A stretch of DNA of 64,000 bases from Aggregatilineales bacterium (GTDB lineage: Bacteria; Chloroflexota; Anaerolineae; Aggregatilineales; Phototrophicaceae): the NCBI GenBank assembly GCA_030834905.1, contig JAUQWZ010000021.1, positions 186,001-250,000 of the forward strand, read 5' to 3'. How positions within the stretch are numbered: the first letter of the stretch is position 1; every line of letters starts with the position of its first letter. A program made the position numbers and the translations under genes. The notes under the pieces were generated by a model, which saw only the letters and a program-made list of their open reading frames with translations, was not told where the DNA came from and did not search any database. Positions 34,692-42,790 of this stretch are shown piece by piece.

Positions 34692-35186
34692 ATGGGGCAG
34701 CACATCACATTGCAACAGGCGGTGCAGCAGCGAAACGCGCTCCGCGAAGCAGGCAAGAGACTGGTTTTCACCAACGGACATTTCGACCTGCTGCACGTCG
34801 GGCATCTCGACTATCTGGAGCAGGCGTGGGCGCTGGGTGACGCGCTGTTCGTCGGGCTGAACGGCGACGCCAGCACGCGGCGGCTGAAGGGAGAAGGGCG
34901 TCCACTCGTCCCGGCAGTGGAACGGGCGCGACTGCTGGCGGCGCTGCCGCCGGTGACGGCGGTCATCATTTTCGAGGAAGATACCGCGATCAACATCATC
35001 AGCGCTTTGCAGCCGGAGATTTACGTCAAAGGGGGCGATTACGCCCTGCCGGACGCTTCCCACGCCGTCAAGCCGCTGCCAGAGCGCCCGACTGTGGAAG
35101 CCTACGGCGGCAAGGTTGTGCTGATCGACTATCTGCCGGGACACAGCACCAGCGAACTGATCGAGCGGGTGAAAGCGCTGAAGTGA
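34692..35186 (+). CDS. RfaE2/HldE C-terminal-type nucleotidyltransferase
   Basis: The 164-residue protein is a stand-alone cytidylyltransferase-fold domain like the ADP-heptose synthase (HldE/RfaE) C-terminal half. It has FTNGHFDLLHVGHLDYLEQA (the HxGH nucleotide site), GLNGDASTRRLKGEGRPLV, YVKGGDYA and a VLIDYLPGHSTSELIERV end typical of the family. Such stand-alone forms transfer nucleotides to sugar phosphates for envelope glycans. No heptose kinase is nearby. ATG at 34692 has gagg upstream and is favoured over 34680. Confidence 0.85.
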   Translation: MGQHITLQQAVQQRNALREAGKRLVFTNGHFDLLHVGHLDYLEQAWALGDALFVGLNGDASTRRLKGEGRPLVPAVERARLLAALPPVTAVIIFEEDTAINIISALQPEIYVKGGDYALPDASHAVKPLPERPTVEAYGGKVVLIDYLPGHSTSELIERVKALK

Positions 35187-35202
35187 GGAGTGATGAGGGG
35201 AT

Positions 35203-35350
35203 AGTACTGAGTATCGAGTACTGAGTACTGAGGAAAAGAAGTTGAAAGTGACAAGTGAAAAGTGAACCACTTTTGACTTTCAACTTTTGACTTTGAACTT
35301 GTTTTGGTGACCGCTAAAACTCAGTACGCGGCACTCAGTACCCAGTACTT
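35203..35350. repeat. Nested inverted arrays of GTACTGAGT and AAGTTGAAAGTG motifs
   Basis: The left side has gtactgagt-type units (35203-35230) followed by aagttgaaagtgacaagtga and related words. The right side has their reverse complements in mirrored order: acttttgactttcaactttt, then actcagta and cccagtactt (35326-35350). The whole 148 bp could fold into one long imperfect hairpin between two convergent genes. The last bases overlap the stop of the TPR gene. Confidence 0.7.
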
Positions 35351-35811
35351 CACCTGAAAAGGACTGGCAGCGGGATGAGGTGGTAGCCATAGACGATGAC
35401 GCTGGCGACGATGCCCAACACCACGCCGCCGAAACCCACCCACAAGCCGGTGATGACGGAGCGACGCAGGGCGCGGCGGCTGCGCTTGCGCCGGGCTTCT
35501 GCCTGCAGGCGCAGCCGTTCCTGGATATGCGCTTCACGTTCGGCGGCGGACTGGTAGGCGCGAAGCTGGCGGCGCGCCTTTGTATTGAGTGGATTGATGG
35601 CGAGGATATTTTCCAGACAAACGCGCTTGTCTTCCGGCGTTTCCAGAACCCGGAGCAGCGCCATCCACACACGTTCGTCATACGGATCAAGCGTCGCTGC
35701 CTCACGCCACAGATCGTGCGCCCGACGGGTATTGCCCTCGGTAAAGGCGCTCTTACCCGCTTGCAGCAGATCATCAACGCGGCGGTTCCATTCACGTTGT
35801 TCGGTCGCCAT
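35350..35811 (-). CDS. Short TPR-like protein with C-terminal membrane anchor
   Basis: The 153-residue protein begins with a TPR-like module: LLQAGKSAFTEGNTRRAHDL, LDPYDERVWMALLRVLETPE, CLENILAINPLNTKARR. A basic helix (AEARRKRSRRALRRS) precedes one membrane segment (VGFGGVVLGIVASVIVYGY). No propeller follows. It is the last gene of a four-gene operon whose members all share this N-terminal module. The ATG at 35811 lies 41 nt after the preceding gene ends and is preferred to an overlapping upstream start. Positive-inside reading puts the TPR in the cytoplasm. Confidence 0.68.
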   Translation of the reverse strand: MATEQREWNRRVDDLLQAGKSAFTEGNTRRAHDLWREAATLDPYDERVWMALLRVLETPEDKRVCLENILAINPLNTKARRQLRAYQSAAEREAHIQERLRLQAEARRKRSRRALRRSVITGLWVGFGGVVLGIVASVIVYGYHLIPLPVLFR

Positions 35812-35852
35812 CAGCCGCGATAACCCCCACCACTCTATAGACAGGACCAGGT

Positions 35853-37364
35853 TTACGAGAGCTGCCACCAATCGCCTGGGTAATCCTCTTCGTCTGGACT
35901 ATTCGTGAGTTGAAACAGTTCCTGTGTGTTGATATCGAGAATGTAAATGTCCCAATTGCCGTTTCTGTCGCTCGAAAACGCCAGGTATCTGCCGTCCCGG
36001 CTGATCACCGGATAGAGATCGTTCGCCGGGCTGCGCATCAGCGGTGTGGGCGAACCGCCGCCATCCGCGCGGGTGATGAAGATATCGTTATTGTCCGGTT
36101 CCGTGCGCGGCGCGACCGCATAAACGATCTGCGTGCCGTCGGGCGAAAAGCGCGGCATCGTCTCGATGAAGCTGCCCTGATCGCTGGAAACCGGGATTTT
36201 ACCACCAGTTGCCACATCGATCACCACGATGTCAGTCCCCGTCCCGCCAAGCGTGTCGTTACGCACCGCGACGATGCGATTGCCCTCCGGCGAAAAGCGG
36301 GGATAGCTGTAGTTGATATTGTCGTTGCTGAGGTTGCGCACCGCTGCACTGCGGGATGCGCCCGGTGGCAGGTCGAGCAGCGTCAGCAAAAAGACCTGGC
36401 TGATCTGCGGCGCGTCCTGCGAGTTGCCGACGAACACGATGGACTGCCCATCGGGCGAAAAGCTCGGCTGTTCCGGGCTGAGGATGCCCGCGCCCGTCCA
36501 GCGATCCGCCAGCGATTCAGCCTGAGTGCCGTTGAGATTCACCGCGTCAAGCGTGCTGCTGAACAGCAGGCTGTCATAGCGCGTGTAGGCGATGCGCTGT
36601 CCGGTTGGGAACAGGTTCACGTCCTTGCCAAGCTCGGTGCCAATCTGCTGGAACTGCAAACTGGAGTCAAAGTTGAAATAGCCCACCGGCAGATAATCGT
36701 TGCTGCGCAGATCGCGCCCACTCCAGGCGCTGAGGATGCCGGTTACGCCGGAAGGCGGCGGCAGCGATTCGGCGGTGGGTGGCACTGTCGCCTCTGGAGT
36801 TGCCGTCCAGGCGGGCGGCAGCGTTGGGCGGTCAAAGGTTGCCGTCGGTTCGGGCGTTGGCGTGGCGATAGCAAGCTGGGTCGCTGTTGCCGCTTCAGCC
36901 GTCCCGGTTGAGTAGATCACCTCGGCGGTATTGGTCTGGACAGCGGCGACTACCTGCGCGGTCGCATCAGCCGACCGCTGGTTGCCGCCGACGGTGACGA
37001 TCAGCAGAATGATGATCAGCGTCACCACGATGAAGGCGCCGCCACCGGCGATCAGTGTAAGCTGGCGGCGGGTGATGCCCGGCATCACCTCTTCCTGGGC
37101 AATGACCTCTTTCTGCTTGGTGCTTAAGGCGTCCAGCGCTTTACGGGCGCGGTCGTTATTGGGGTTGATATGGATGACGTTCGCCAGACAGATGCGGCGT
37201 TCTTCGTCGGTATCGACCACCGACGCCAGCCAGAACCAGCCCTTTTCGTTGTTTTCGTCCAGTTCCACCACCCGCTCAAACTTTTCGCGGGCGTCGGCGC
37301 GTCTGCCGGCGCGGGTGTCCTCAATCCCCTGTTTTAGAATTTCCGCGATTTCGTTGGTACTCAA
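35853..37364 (-). CDS. TPR-TM-PD40 propeller membrane protein (1)
   Basis: The 503-residue protein has an N-terminal TPR-like module (ILKQGIEDTRAGRRADAREK, GWFWLASVVDTDEERRICLA, NPNNDRARKALDAL), one membrane helix near 105-125 (LIAGGGAFIVVTLIIILLIV), a Thr/Pro/Ala-rich linker of about 80 residues and a C-terminal beta-propeller. At least four PD40 blades are visible (SPDGQSIVF, SPEGNRIVAVRND, SPDGTQIVYAV, SRDGRYLAFSSDRNGN). The layout implies a cytoplasmic TPR and an external propeller. I know no assigned function for this combination. It starts 14 nt after the upstream paralogue. Confidence 0.8.
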   Translation of the reverse strand: MSTNEIAEILKQGIEDTRAGRRADAREKFERVVELDENNEKGWFWLASVVDTDEERRICLANVIHINPNNDRARKALDALSTKQKEVIAQEEVMPGITRRQLTLIAGGGAFIVVTLIIILLIVTVGGNQRSADATAQVVAAVQTNTAEVIYSTGTAEAATATQLAIATPTPEPTATFDRPTLPPAWTATPEATVPPTAESLPPPSGVTGILSAWSGRDLRSNDYLPVGYFNFDSSLQFQQIGTELGKDVNLFPTGQRIAYTRYDSLLFSSTLDAVNLNGTQAESLADRWTGAGILSPEQPSFSPDGQSIVFVGNSQDAPQISQVFLLTLLDLPPGASRSAAVRNLSNDNINYSYPRFSPEGNRIVAVRNDTLGGTGTDIVVIDVATGGKIPVSSDQGSFIETMPRFSPDGTQIVYAVAPRTEPDNNDIFITRADGGGSPTPLMRSPANDLYPVISRDGRYLAFSSDRNGNWDIYILDINTQELFQLTNSPDEEDYPGDWWQLS

Positions 37365-37378
37365 TCCAATCCCTCTTT

Positions 37379-38845
37379 TCAGCGCGACACAAAGACCAGC
37401 GACTGCGCGTTGCGATTATTTTCCGTCAGCGGCTCGATTTCCCCCGACTGCACGCTGGCTGCGTACCAGCGGAAATTGCCGCTGTCGCGGTTGGAGGCGA
37501 AGAATATCCAGTGTCCATCCGGCGACCACACCGGCGACCGGTCTTCCGCGCTTCGGTCGTCGGGCGTGATCTGGATCGAGCGCGAGCCGGTGGCGTCCAT
37601 CACGTAGATGTCGCCATCGCCCTGCCGGTCGCTGACGTAGACGATCTGCGTCCCATCTGGCGACCACGCGGGCGCGTAATTGTTGCCCGGCTGGTCGGTC
37701 AGGCGCGTGATCGTGCCGGTTTCCAGCGCGTAGGTGTAAATCTCCGTAAAGCCAGGCGTATCGACATCCGACGTATAGGCGATCAGGCTGCCGTCGGGCG
37801 AGAACGCCGGGGCGTTATCAATCGTCAGATTGTCGGTCAGGCGGCGCGGCTCGCCGCCGCTGCTGCTGATCAGATACAGATCGGCGTCGCCGTCTTCGCT
37901 GCTGGCAAAGACGATCTGCGTCCCATCCGGCGACCAGTCGGGGTCGGTCAGGCTGTCACCGTTCATGTTCGTCAGCGGTTCGGCGCTGTTGATCTCGTCC
38001 AGCAGCCCGACCATCAACTGCGGGCGGCTGGTGGGCAGCGCAGCAGCGTCGCCGGTTTCTTCAGTTGTCGTTTCGGAAGCCGAGTCGAACATCCGCACGA
38101 AGGCGATGCGCTCGCCATCCGGGCTGAGGGCTACATCGCTGAAGCCGCCCTCAGTTTCAAGCAGCAGTTCTTCACCGCCAATGGCGGTAAACAGGCTCGG
38201 TTGGGCATTGGCGTCCTGATAATCGCTGTAGAGAATCTCATAATCCCGAATCGGCGGCGGCGCGGCAGTTGGGGCGATGGTCGCCGAGGGTTCGGGCATT
38301 GTGGTCGGCGTGAACGTTGGCGGCAGCTCGACTGCATTTGGATCGAGCGTGACGACGATGCCAAAGAAGGTTGCCGTCGGCAGCGGCGTTTCGGGGGTGG
38401 GTGACTCGGTCGGGCGCATGGCGGCGGCGAAGGTGTTTTCGATATTCTGATCCAGCGGCGGGGGCGCGCTTGACAGCAGCACTACACCGACCACCAGCAG
38501 CATCAGCACGATCACCACGCCAGCAGCGATGAGGTAGGGATTGGGTCCGGTCTGGCGCGGGGCTGACGAACTGGCTTCAAACGATCCTTCGCGCGGCATC
38601 CCACCCAGACGCGCCAGCGCTTCGCGGGCGCGATCATTCTTGGGATTCACCTGCAAGGCGCGTTCAAGGTAAGCGCGTCGCTCAGCGACCGTGTCCATGA
38701 CTGAAGCCATCCACATCAGGGCGGCTTCGTTGCTGCGTTCCTGTATCAGCACCTGCTGAAGCAGGCGGCGCGCGGTCAGTTTATCGCCGCGCCGGGCGGC
38801 TTCAATGCCTTCTCTCAGTCTTTCCTGTACGCTGGGGTCTGCCAC
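37379..38845 (-). CDS. TPR-TM-PD40 propeller membrane protein (2)
   Basis: A 488-residue paralogue with the same order of parts: TPR-like module (LREGIEAARRGDKLTARRLL, MWMASVMDTVAERRAYLERA, NPKNDRAREALARL), membrane helix near 95-115 (YLIAAGVVIVLMLLVVGVVL), Pro/Thr linker, then about six PD40 blades (for example DWSPDGTQIVFASSEDGDAD, AWSPDGTQIVYVSDRQGDGD, VWSPDGHWIFFASNRDSGN). It is 12 nt downstream of the short TPR gene and 14 nt upstream of paralogue 1, so an operon is clear. Confidence 0.82.
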   Translation of the reverse strand: MADPSVQERLREGIEAARRGDKLTARRLLQQVLIQERSNEAALMWMASVMDTVAERRAYLERALQVNPKNDRAREALARLGGMPREGSFEASSSAPRQTGPNPYLIAAGVVIVLMLLVVGVVLLSSAPPPLDQNIENTFAAAMRPTESPTPETPLPTATFFGIVVTLDPNAVELPPTFTPTTMPEPSATIAPTAAPPPIRDYEILYSDYQDANAQPSLFTAIGGEELLLETEGGFSDVALSPDGERIAFVRMFDSASETTTEETGDAAALPTSRPQLMVGLLDEINSAEPLTNMNGDSLTDPDWSPDGTQIVFASSEDGDADLYLISSSGGEPRRLTDNLTIDNAPAFSPDGSLIAYTSDVDTPGFTEIYTYALETGTITRLTDQPGNNYAPAWSPDGTQIVYVSDRQGDGDIYVMDATGSRSIQITPDDRSAEDRSPVWSPDGHWIFFASNRDSGNFRWYAASVQSGEIEPLTENNRNAQSLVFVSR

Positions 38846-38857
38846 GGCGCTTTACTC

Positions 38858-39244
38858 CTAAATCGGTCTGGTTAGCAGGAAAATGAAGACGACGACGGCA
38901 AGCACCAGCAGCACCCCGGCGATGACGCCGAAGACCAGCAGCGTGCGGTTGTCCTTGGCGCTGCGCTTATACTGCTGCTTATTGAGAGTCCCGCGAGCCG
39001 CTTCGTTGTTGGGATTGACCGCCAGCACCCGCTGGAGCCACTGGTTGCGTTCGTTGCGGTTATCGGAAAGCTTCGCCATCCACATCATTGCGCGCTCATT
39101 GCGCTTGTCTTCAGCCAGCACCCGGCGGAACATGACGCGCGCCGCCGTCCGGTTGCCTGCCTGGGCGGTGCGGATTGCCATCTTCAAGAGTTCTTCCCGG
39201 TTAGGGGAGTGCGTCGAATCCTCCTGAAACTGAGAACTTGCCAT
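38858..39244 (-). CDS. Short TPR-like protein with C-terminal membrane anchor
   Basis: First gene of the operon, 128 residues from an ATG at 39244 with a gagagg site. It consists of the TPR-like module (AIRTAQAGNRTAARVMFRRV, AMMWMAKLSDNRNERNQWLQ, NPNNEAARGTLNK) and one C-terminal membrane helix (LLVFGVIAGVLLVLAVVVFI) with a three-residue tail. It equals the N-terminal third of the propeller paralogues downstream and could pair with them through the TPR or the membrane helix. Confidence 0.7.
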   Translation of the reverse strand: MASSQFQEDSTHSPNREELLKMAIRTAQAGNRTAARVMFRRVLAEDKRNERAMMWMAKLSDNRNERNQWLQRVLAVNPNNEAARGTLNKQQYKRSAKDNRTLLVFGVIAGVLLVLAVVVFIFLLTRPI

Positions 39245-39318
39245 AGACCTCTCGCTTTCCCCGGAAAAATAGTATCCCATTCATTGTATGCCAAACTCTC
39301 CAAAGCAGTGCAGTAATG

Positions 39319-40182
39319 TTAAACTAGCACCACCAGGTGGAGATAGATATAGCACAGTGCCGACACGAGGATCAGCGCATCGACCCGATCCAGCACGCCG
39401 CCGTGACCGGGCAGGATATTGAAGCCGACAATATGCGAGTCCTTGACGTCAAACAGGCGCTTCAACCACGATTCAACCAGGTCGCCCAGAATGGCGAAGA
39501 GTGGTCCGAGAATCACGAGGATCAGCAGCGGCAGGCTGAATTTGCCGGCTGCCAGCAAAATGAGGATGCCCGGCACCATGCCGCCGAAGATGCCGACCAC
39601 CGCGCCTTCGCGCGTCTTTTTGGGCGAAATGTGCGGCGCGAGCTTGGTTCTGCCCCACAGCCGCCCGCCAATGTAGGCGAACGAGTCCGTCCCCCAGGTG
39701 AGGGCGAACACCAGCAGAATCCACATCAGACCATCGGGCAGCGCTCGTAGACCTATCAGGAACCCGGTTGGAAAAGCGACGTAGAACACACCCGCCAGTG
39801 TCATCAGCACTTGCAGCAGGCTGCGCCGGAGATCGTTCGGGTGACGGATCGTTTCGAGGATGAAAGTGATCGCCGCGCCAGCCACCAGCGCGCCGATCCA
39901 TAGGCGGTTGTCCTGAAAGTGGAATGCCAGCATCACCAGGGCGCTGACCGGCACGCCGATGAGCGTGCTGCCCTGCACCTCGCGCTTCTGCGCCAGCAGG
40001 TAGAACTCTGCCACGCCCACGCAGGCGAGCGAACCCGCCATCAGGGTGAAAGGAACGCCGCCCAGAATAGTGGCGATTAGGACAATTGGCAGCAGCACCA
40101 CCGACGTCAGAATGCGCTGGGTGAGGTTGGAGGGCAGTTTTTCAGTTGGCTGTGCCGGTTGTTCGCCCGGTATCGTCGTCAT
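39319..40182 (-). CDS. cdsA: Phosphatidate cytidylyltransferase
   Basis: CdsA makes CDP-diacylglycerol from CTP and phosphatidate, the branch point to anionic phospholipids. The 287-residue protein has about eight membrane segments and the C-terminal signature GDLVESWLKRLFDVKDS followed by ILPGHGGVLDRVDALI, which holds the metal-binding Asp and Lys/Asp residues. WGTDSFAYIGGRLWGRTK is also typical. ATG at 40182 is used, 11 codons inside a longer frame. It is transcribed in the same direction as the TPR operon 75 nt downstream, but that operon probably has its own start. Confidence 0.92.
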   Translation of the reverse strand: MTTIPGEQPAQPTEKLPSNLTQRILTSVVLLPIVLIATILGGVPFTLMAGSLACVGVAEFYLLAQKREVQGSTLIGVPVSALVMLAFHFQDNRLWIGALVAGAAITFILETIRHPNDLRRSLLQVLMTLAGVFYVAFPTGFLIGLRALPDGLMWILLVFALTWGTDSFAYIGGRLWGRTKLAPHISPKKTREGAVVGIFGGMVPGILILLAAGKFSLPLLILVILGPLFAILGDLVESWLKRLFDVKDSHIVGFNILPGHGGVLDRVDALILVSALCYIYLHLVVLV

Positions 40183-40213
40183 GTTTCCAGTGCTCTTGCA
40201 AAACTCCCTTTTC

Positions 40214-40222
40214 ATTGTAACA
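40214..40222 (-). promoter_or_regulatory. Possible extended -10 promoter of cdsA
   Basis: Minus strand TGTTACAAT gives TG-N-TACAAT about 32 nt before the cdsA ATG. No clear -35. Confidence 0.35.
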
Positions 40223-40366
40223 AAAGTTCAATCTCTGTGCTGTGAAGATTGAACACCTGCCGCCTGATCGTCGTAGTGATTGGTGGACTTTATTGCGGAT
40301 GACCTCCATTCGCCCTACAATCCAAACCCGGCATTTGAACAAATTAGAATGGGAAAGCGAGTGTAA

Positions 40367-42193
40367 ATGGCACGCTACCACTATCAGCAGTTCGCGGCAA
40401 CCCGGATTTATTACCCGGGCGTTGCCTATTCACCTGATGGGAAGCAGGTTGCCCATATCACCAATACCACCGGGCAGTTTAACCTGTGGACGATCCCTTC
40501 CGGCGGCGGCATCCCGCGCCAGCTTACGGCGTATGCCGATAACACGGTTCGCAGCATGGCGTGGTCGCCCGATGGCGAGCAGATCGCCTTCAGCGCCGAC
40601 CAGAACGGCGACGAATTTCATCAGATCTACCTGTTTGGCAAACAGGGCGGTTTCCCCACCCAGTTAACCAATAAGATGGATGCCCAGCACAGCCTGGACG
40701 CCGAAGCCTTCTCGCCGGATGGCAGGACGCTCGCTTATGCCGCCAACGACGACAATCCGGCGAACATGCGCCTGATCCTGCGCGATGTGACCAGCGGCGA
40801 AATCACCTATCCCATTCAGCAGGACGGGCTGTTCTTCCCGGCGGCGTGGTCGCCCGACGGACGCAAGCTGTCGGTGGTGAAATTCAGCAGCAACACCAAC
40901 CAGGATATCTGGCTGCTGGATCTCGAAACGGGTGAAACCACCAACACGACGCCGCATGAAGACAAGATCATCTTCCTGCCCGGACCGTGGGCGCGGGATA
41001 GCAGCGGTTTCTATCTGCTGACCGATCAGGGACGCGAATTCAAGGGGCTGGCGTTCTACAGCATCGCCGCTGGCAAGTGGGATTGGGTCGAGACGCCGGA
41101 TCACGATATCGATCATATTGTGCTGTCCAGAAATGGGCGCGTGCTGGTCTGGGAAACCAACGTCAACGGCACGTCTAAACTGCTTGGGCGCGACCTGACA
41201 ACCGGACAGGCGCTGCCGATGCCCGACCTGCCGCTGTGCGTCGTCAACGCGCTTGACGTTTCACCCGATGGCAGCCGCGCGACGCTGATCATAGGGCAGC
41301 CGACGGAAGCCTCTAACCTATATGAGATCGATTTGAACACGGGCGAACTGCTGGCGCTCGGTCAGAGCATGTTGGGCGGCGTGCCCGAAAGCGAGATGGT
41401 GCAGCCTGAGCTGGTGGAATTCCCCACCTTCGACGGACGCATGATTCCGGCATGGCTCTATAAACCGAAGAGGCAGGGACAGGGCAGGCTGCCGGTGGTG
41501 CTGTCCATTCACGGCGGACCCGAATCGCAGGAACGCCCGTATTACGCCTATACGGGACTGTACCAGTACCTTCTCAGCCGGGGATTTGCCATCCTCGCGC
41601 CCAACATTCGCGGCTCAACCGGCTACGGCAAATCGTACCAGTACCTCATCCACCGTGACTGGGGCGGGGCTGAGTTGAAGGACATTGAGGCGGCGGCGAA
41701 GTATCTGCAATGCCTCGACTGGGTAGACAGCAGCCGCATTGCCGTCTACGGCGGCAGCTTTGGCGGTTTTGCCACCCTCAGCGCCCTGACGCGCCTGCCG
41801 GATTACTGGGCACTGGGCGTCGATCTGGTCGGTCCGGCGAACCTGCTGACGTTCGTCAACTCGGTGCCGCCGTTCTGGAAGCCGATGATGAAGCAGTGGG
41901 TGGGCGATGCCGAAGAAGACCGCGATCTGCTGATCGAGCGCTCGCCGATCACTTACGTAGACAATATCCGCGTGCCGATGCTGGTCATACAGGGCGCGAA
42001 AGACCCGCGCGTGAACAAAGCCGAAAGCGATCAGATGGTGGAGCGTATTCGCCAGCGCGGCGGCGACGTGCGCTATTACGTGGACGAGAACGAAGGACAC
42101 GGCGCGACCCGCCGCGAGAACGCCGTCAAGTGGATGGGCATGGTCGCCGCCTACATCGAAGAATACCTGCTCGACGAAGCGAGTAAAGGTTAG
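40367..42193 (+). CDS. S9 family peptidase (acylaminoacyl/dipeptidyl peptidase type)
   Basis: The 608-residue protein has an N-terminal beta-propeller of PD40-like blades (YSPDGKQVAHITNTTGQFN, WSPDGEQIAFSADQNGDE and more) up to about residue 320, then an alpha/beta-hydrolase domain. The catalytic triad is visible: Ser in YGGSFGGFATL, Asp in QGAKDPRVNK and His in ENEGHGATR. No signal peptide is present, so it is cytoplasmic, like other prolyl-oligopeptidase relatives that trim small peptides. Length and order are typical. Confidence 0.92.
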   Translation: MARYHYQQFAATRIYYPGVAYSPDGKQVAHITNTTGQFNLWTIPSGGGIPRQLTAYADNTVRSMAWSPDGEQIAFSADQNGDEFHQIYLFGKQGGFPTQLTNKMDAQHSLDAEAFSPDGRTLAYAANDDNPANMRLILRDVTSGEITYPIQQDGLFFPAAWSPDGRKLSVVKFSSNTNQDIWLLDLETGETTNTTPHEDKIIFLPGPWARDSSGFYLLTDQGREFKGLAFYSIAAGKWDWVETPDHDIDHIVLSRNGRVLVWETNVNGTSKLLGRDLTTGQALPMPDLPLCVVNALDVSPDGSRATLIIGQPTEASNLYEIDLNTGELLALGQSMLGGVPESEMVQPELVEFPTFDGRMIPAWLYKPKRQGQGRLPVVLSIHGGPESQERPYYAYTGLYQYLLSRGFAILAPNIRGSTGYGKSYQYLIHRDWGGAELKDIEAAAKYLQCLDWVDSSRIAVYGGSFGGFATLSALTRLPDYWALGVDLVGPANLLTFVNSVPPFWKPMMKQWVGDAEEDRDLLIERSPITYVDNIRVPMLVIQGAKDPRVNKAESDQMVERIRQRGGDVRYYVDENEGHGATRRENAVKWMGMVAAYIEEYLLDEASKG

Positions 42194-42223
42194 AGGCGAC
42201 CACCATTCAGGCAGGTTACGTGG

Positions 42224-42248
42224 AGGGGCGCGGCACGCTTGCGCCCCT
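42224..42248. repeat. GTAGGGGCG-family palindrome
   Basis: Arms aggggcgc (42224-42231) and gcgcccct (42241-42248). Lies between convergent genes and may help stop transcription from both sides. Confidence 0.7.
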
Positions 42249-42265
42249 CGCGCGCACGATCTGGC

Positions 42266-42631
42266 TTACAGATTGCGCCGCCCAAACAATGCAACGAAGA
42301 TGATCAGCAGGATAAGCGCGCCGACAAAAGCGACCAGAATATCGATCAGACGGATGGTGATGCCGCCAGCCAGTGGGCTGTTGGGATCAATCGAAAAGTT
42401 AAACAGACTGAAGATAAAGCCGCCCACCACCGCGCCGAGAATACCCAGAATCACGCTGCCGATGAAGCCAAAACGCCGCCCGCGCACCAGCACGCTCGCC
42501 AGCACGCCAGCAATCAAGCCGACGATGATCGATGTGATCACCTGATTGAGATTGAATTGAACCGTGACCGTCTGGTTCAACGGGTCTGCCGCCTGCGCGA
42601 GAATCGGAACGAAGTACGTGATAAAGTTCAT
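42266..42631 (-). CDS. GlsB/YeaQ/YmgE family small membrane protein
   Basis: The 121-residue protein has three or four membrane segments. The first half contains ITSIIVGLIAGVLASVLVRG and FGFIGSVILGILGAVVGGFI, the Gly-rich pattern of the GlsB/YeaQ/YmgE (transglycosylase-associated) family, and the last segment is LIDILVAFVGALILLIIFVA. The ATG at 42631 follows ggaagaag. The family is often stress-induced in Gram-positive and Gram-negative bacteria; its molecular role is not known. Confidence 0.78.
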   Translation of the reverse strand: MNFITYFVPILAQAADPLNQTVTVQFNLNQVITSIIVGLIAGVLASVLVRGRRFGFIGSVILGILGAVVGGFIFSLFNFSIDPNSPLAGGITIRLIDILVAFVGALILLIIFVALFGRRNL

Positions 42632-42720
42632 AGCGCTTCTTCCTTGTTCCTGCCAGTAATCGTTATACATTCTGACATACAAGTGACATTCCCACAAGCG
42701 GGTGACAGCTACGAATGTAC

Positions 42721-42790
42721 GTAGGGACACCACATTGTGGTGTCCGCCTCAACATTCACGAAACGGATACGACGGTGTCGTGTCCCTACG
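42721..42790. repeat. Paired GTAGGGACAC-family palindromes reaching into the hisS stop codon
   Basis: First unit: ggacaccac (42725-42733) and gtggtgtcc (42737-42745). Second unit: ggatacgac (42765-42773) and gtcgtgtcc (42777-42785). The outer ends gtaggga (42721-42727) and tccctac (42783-42789) also pair. The core of unit 1 differs from the usual CACGAC but stays palindromic. The hisS stop (42786-42788) lies within the right end. Confidence 0.75.
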
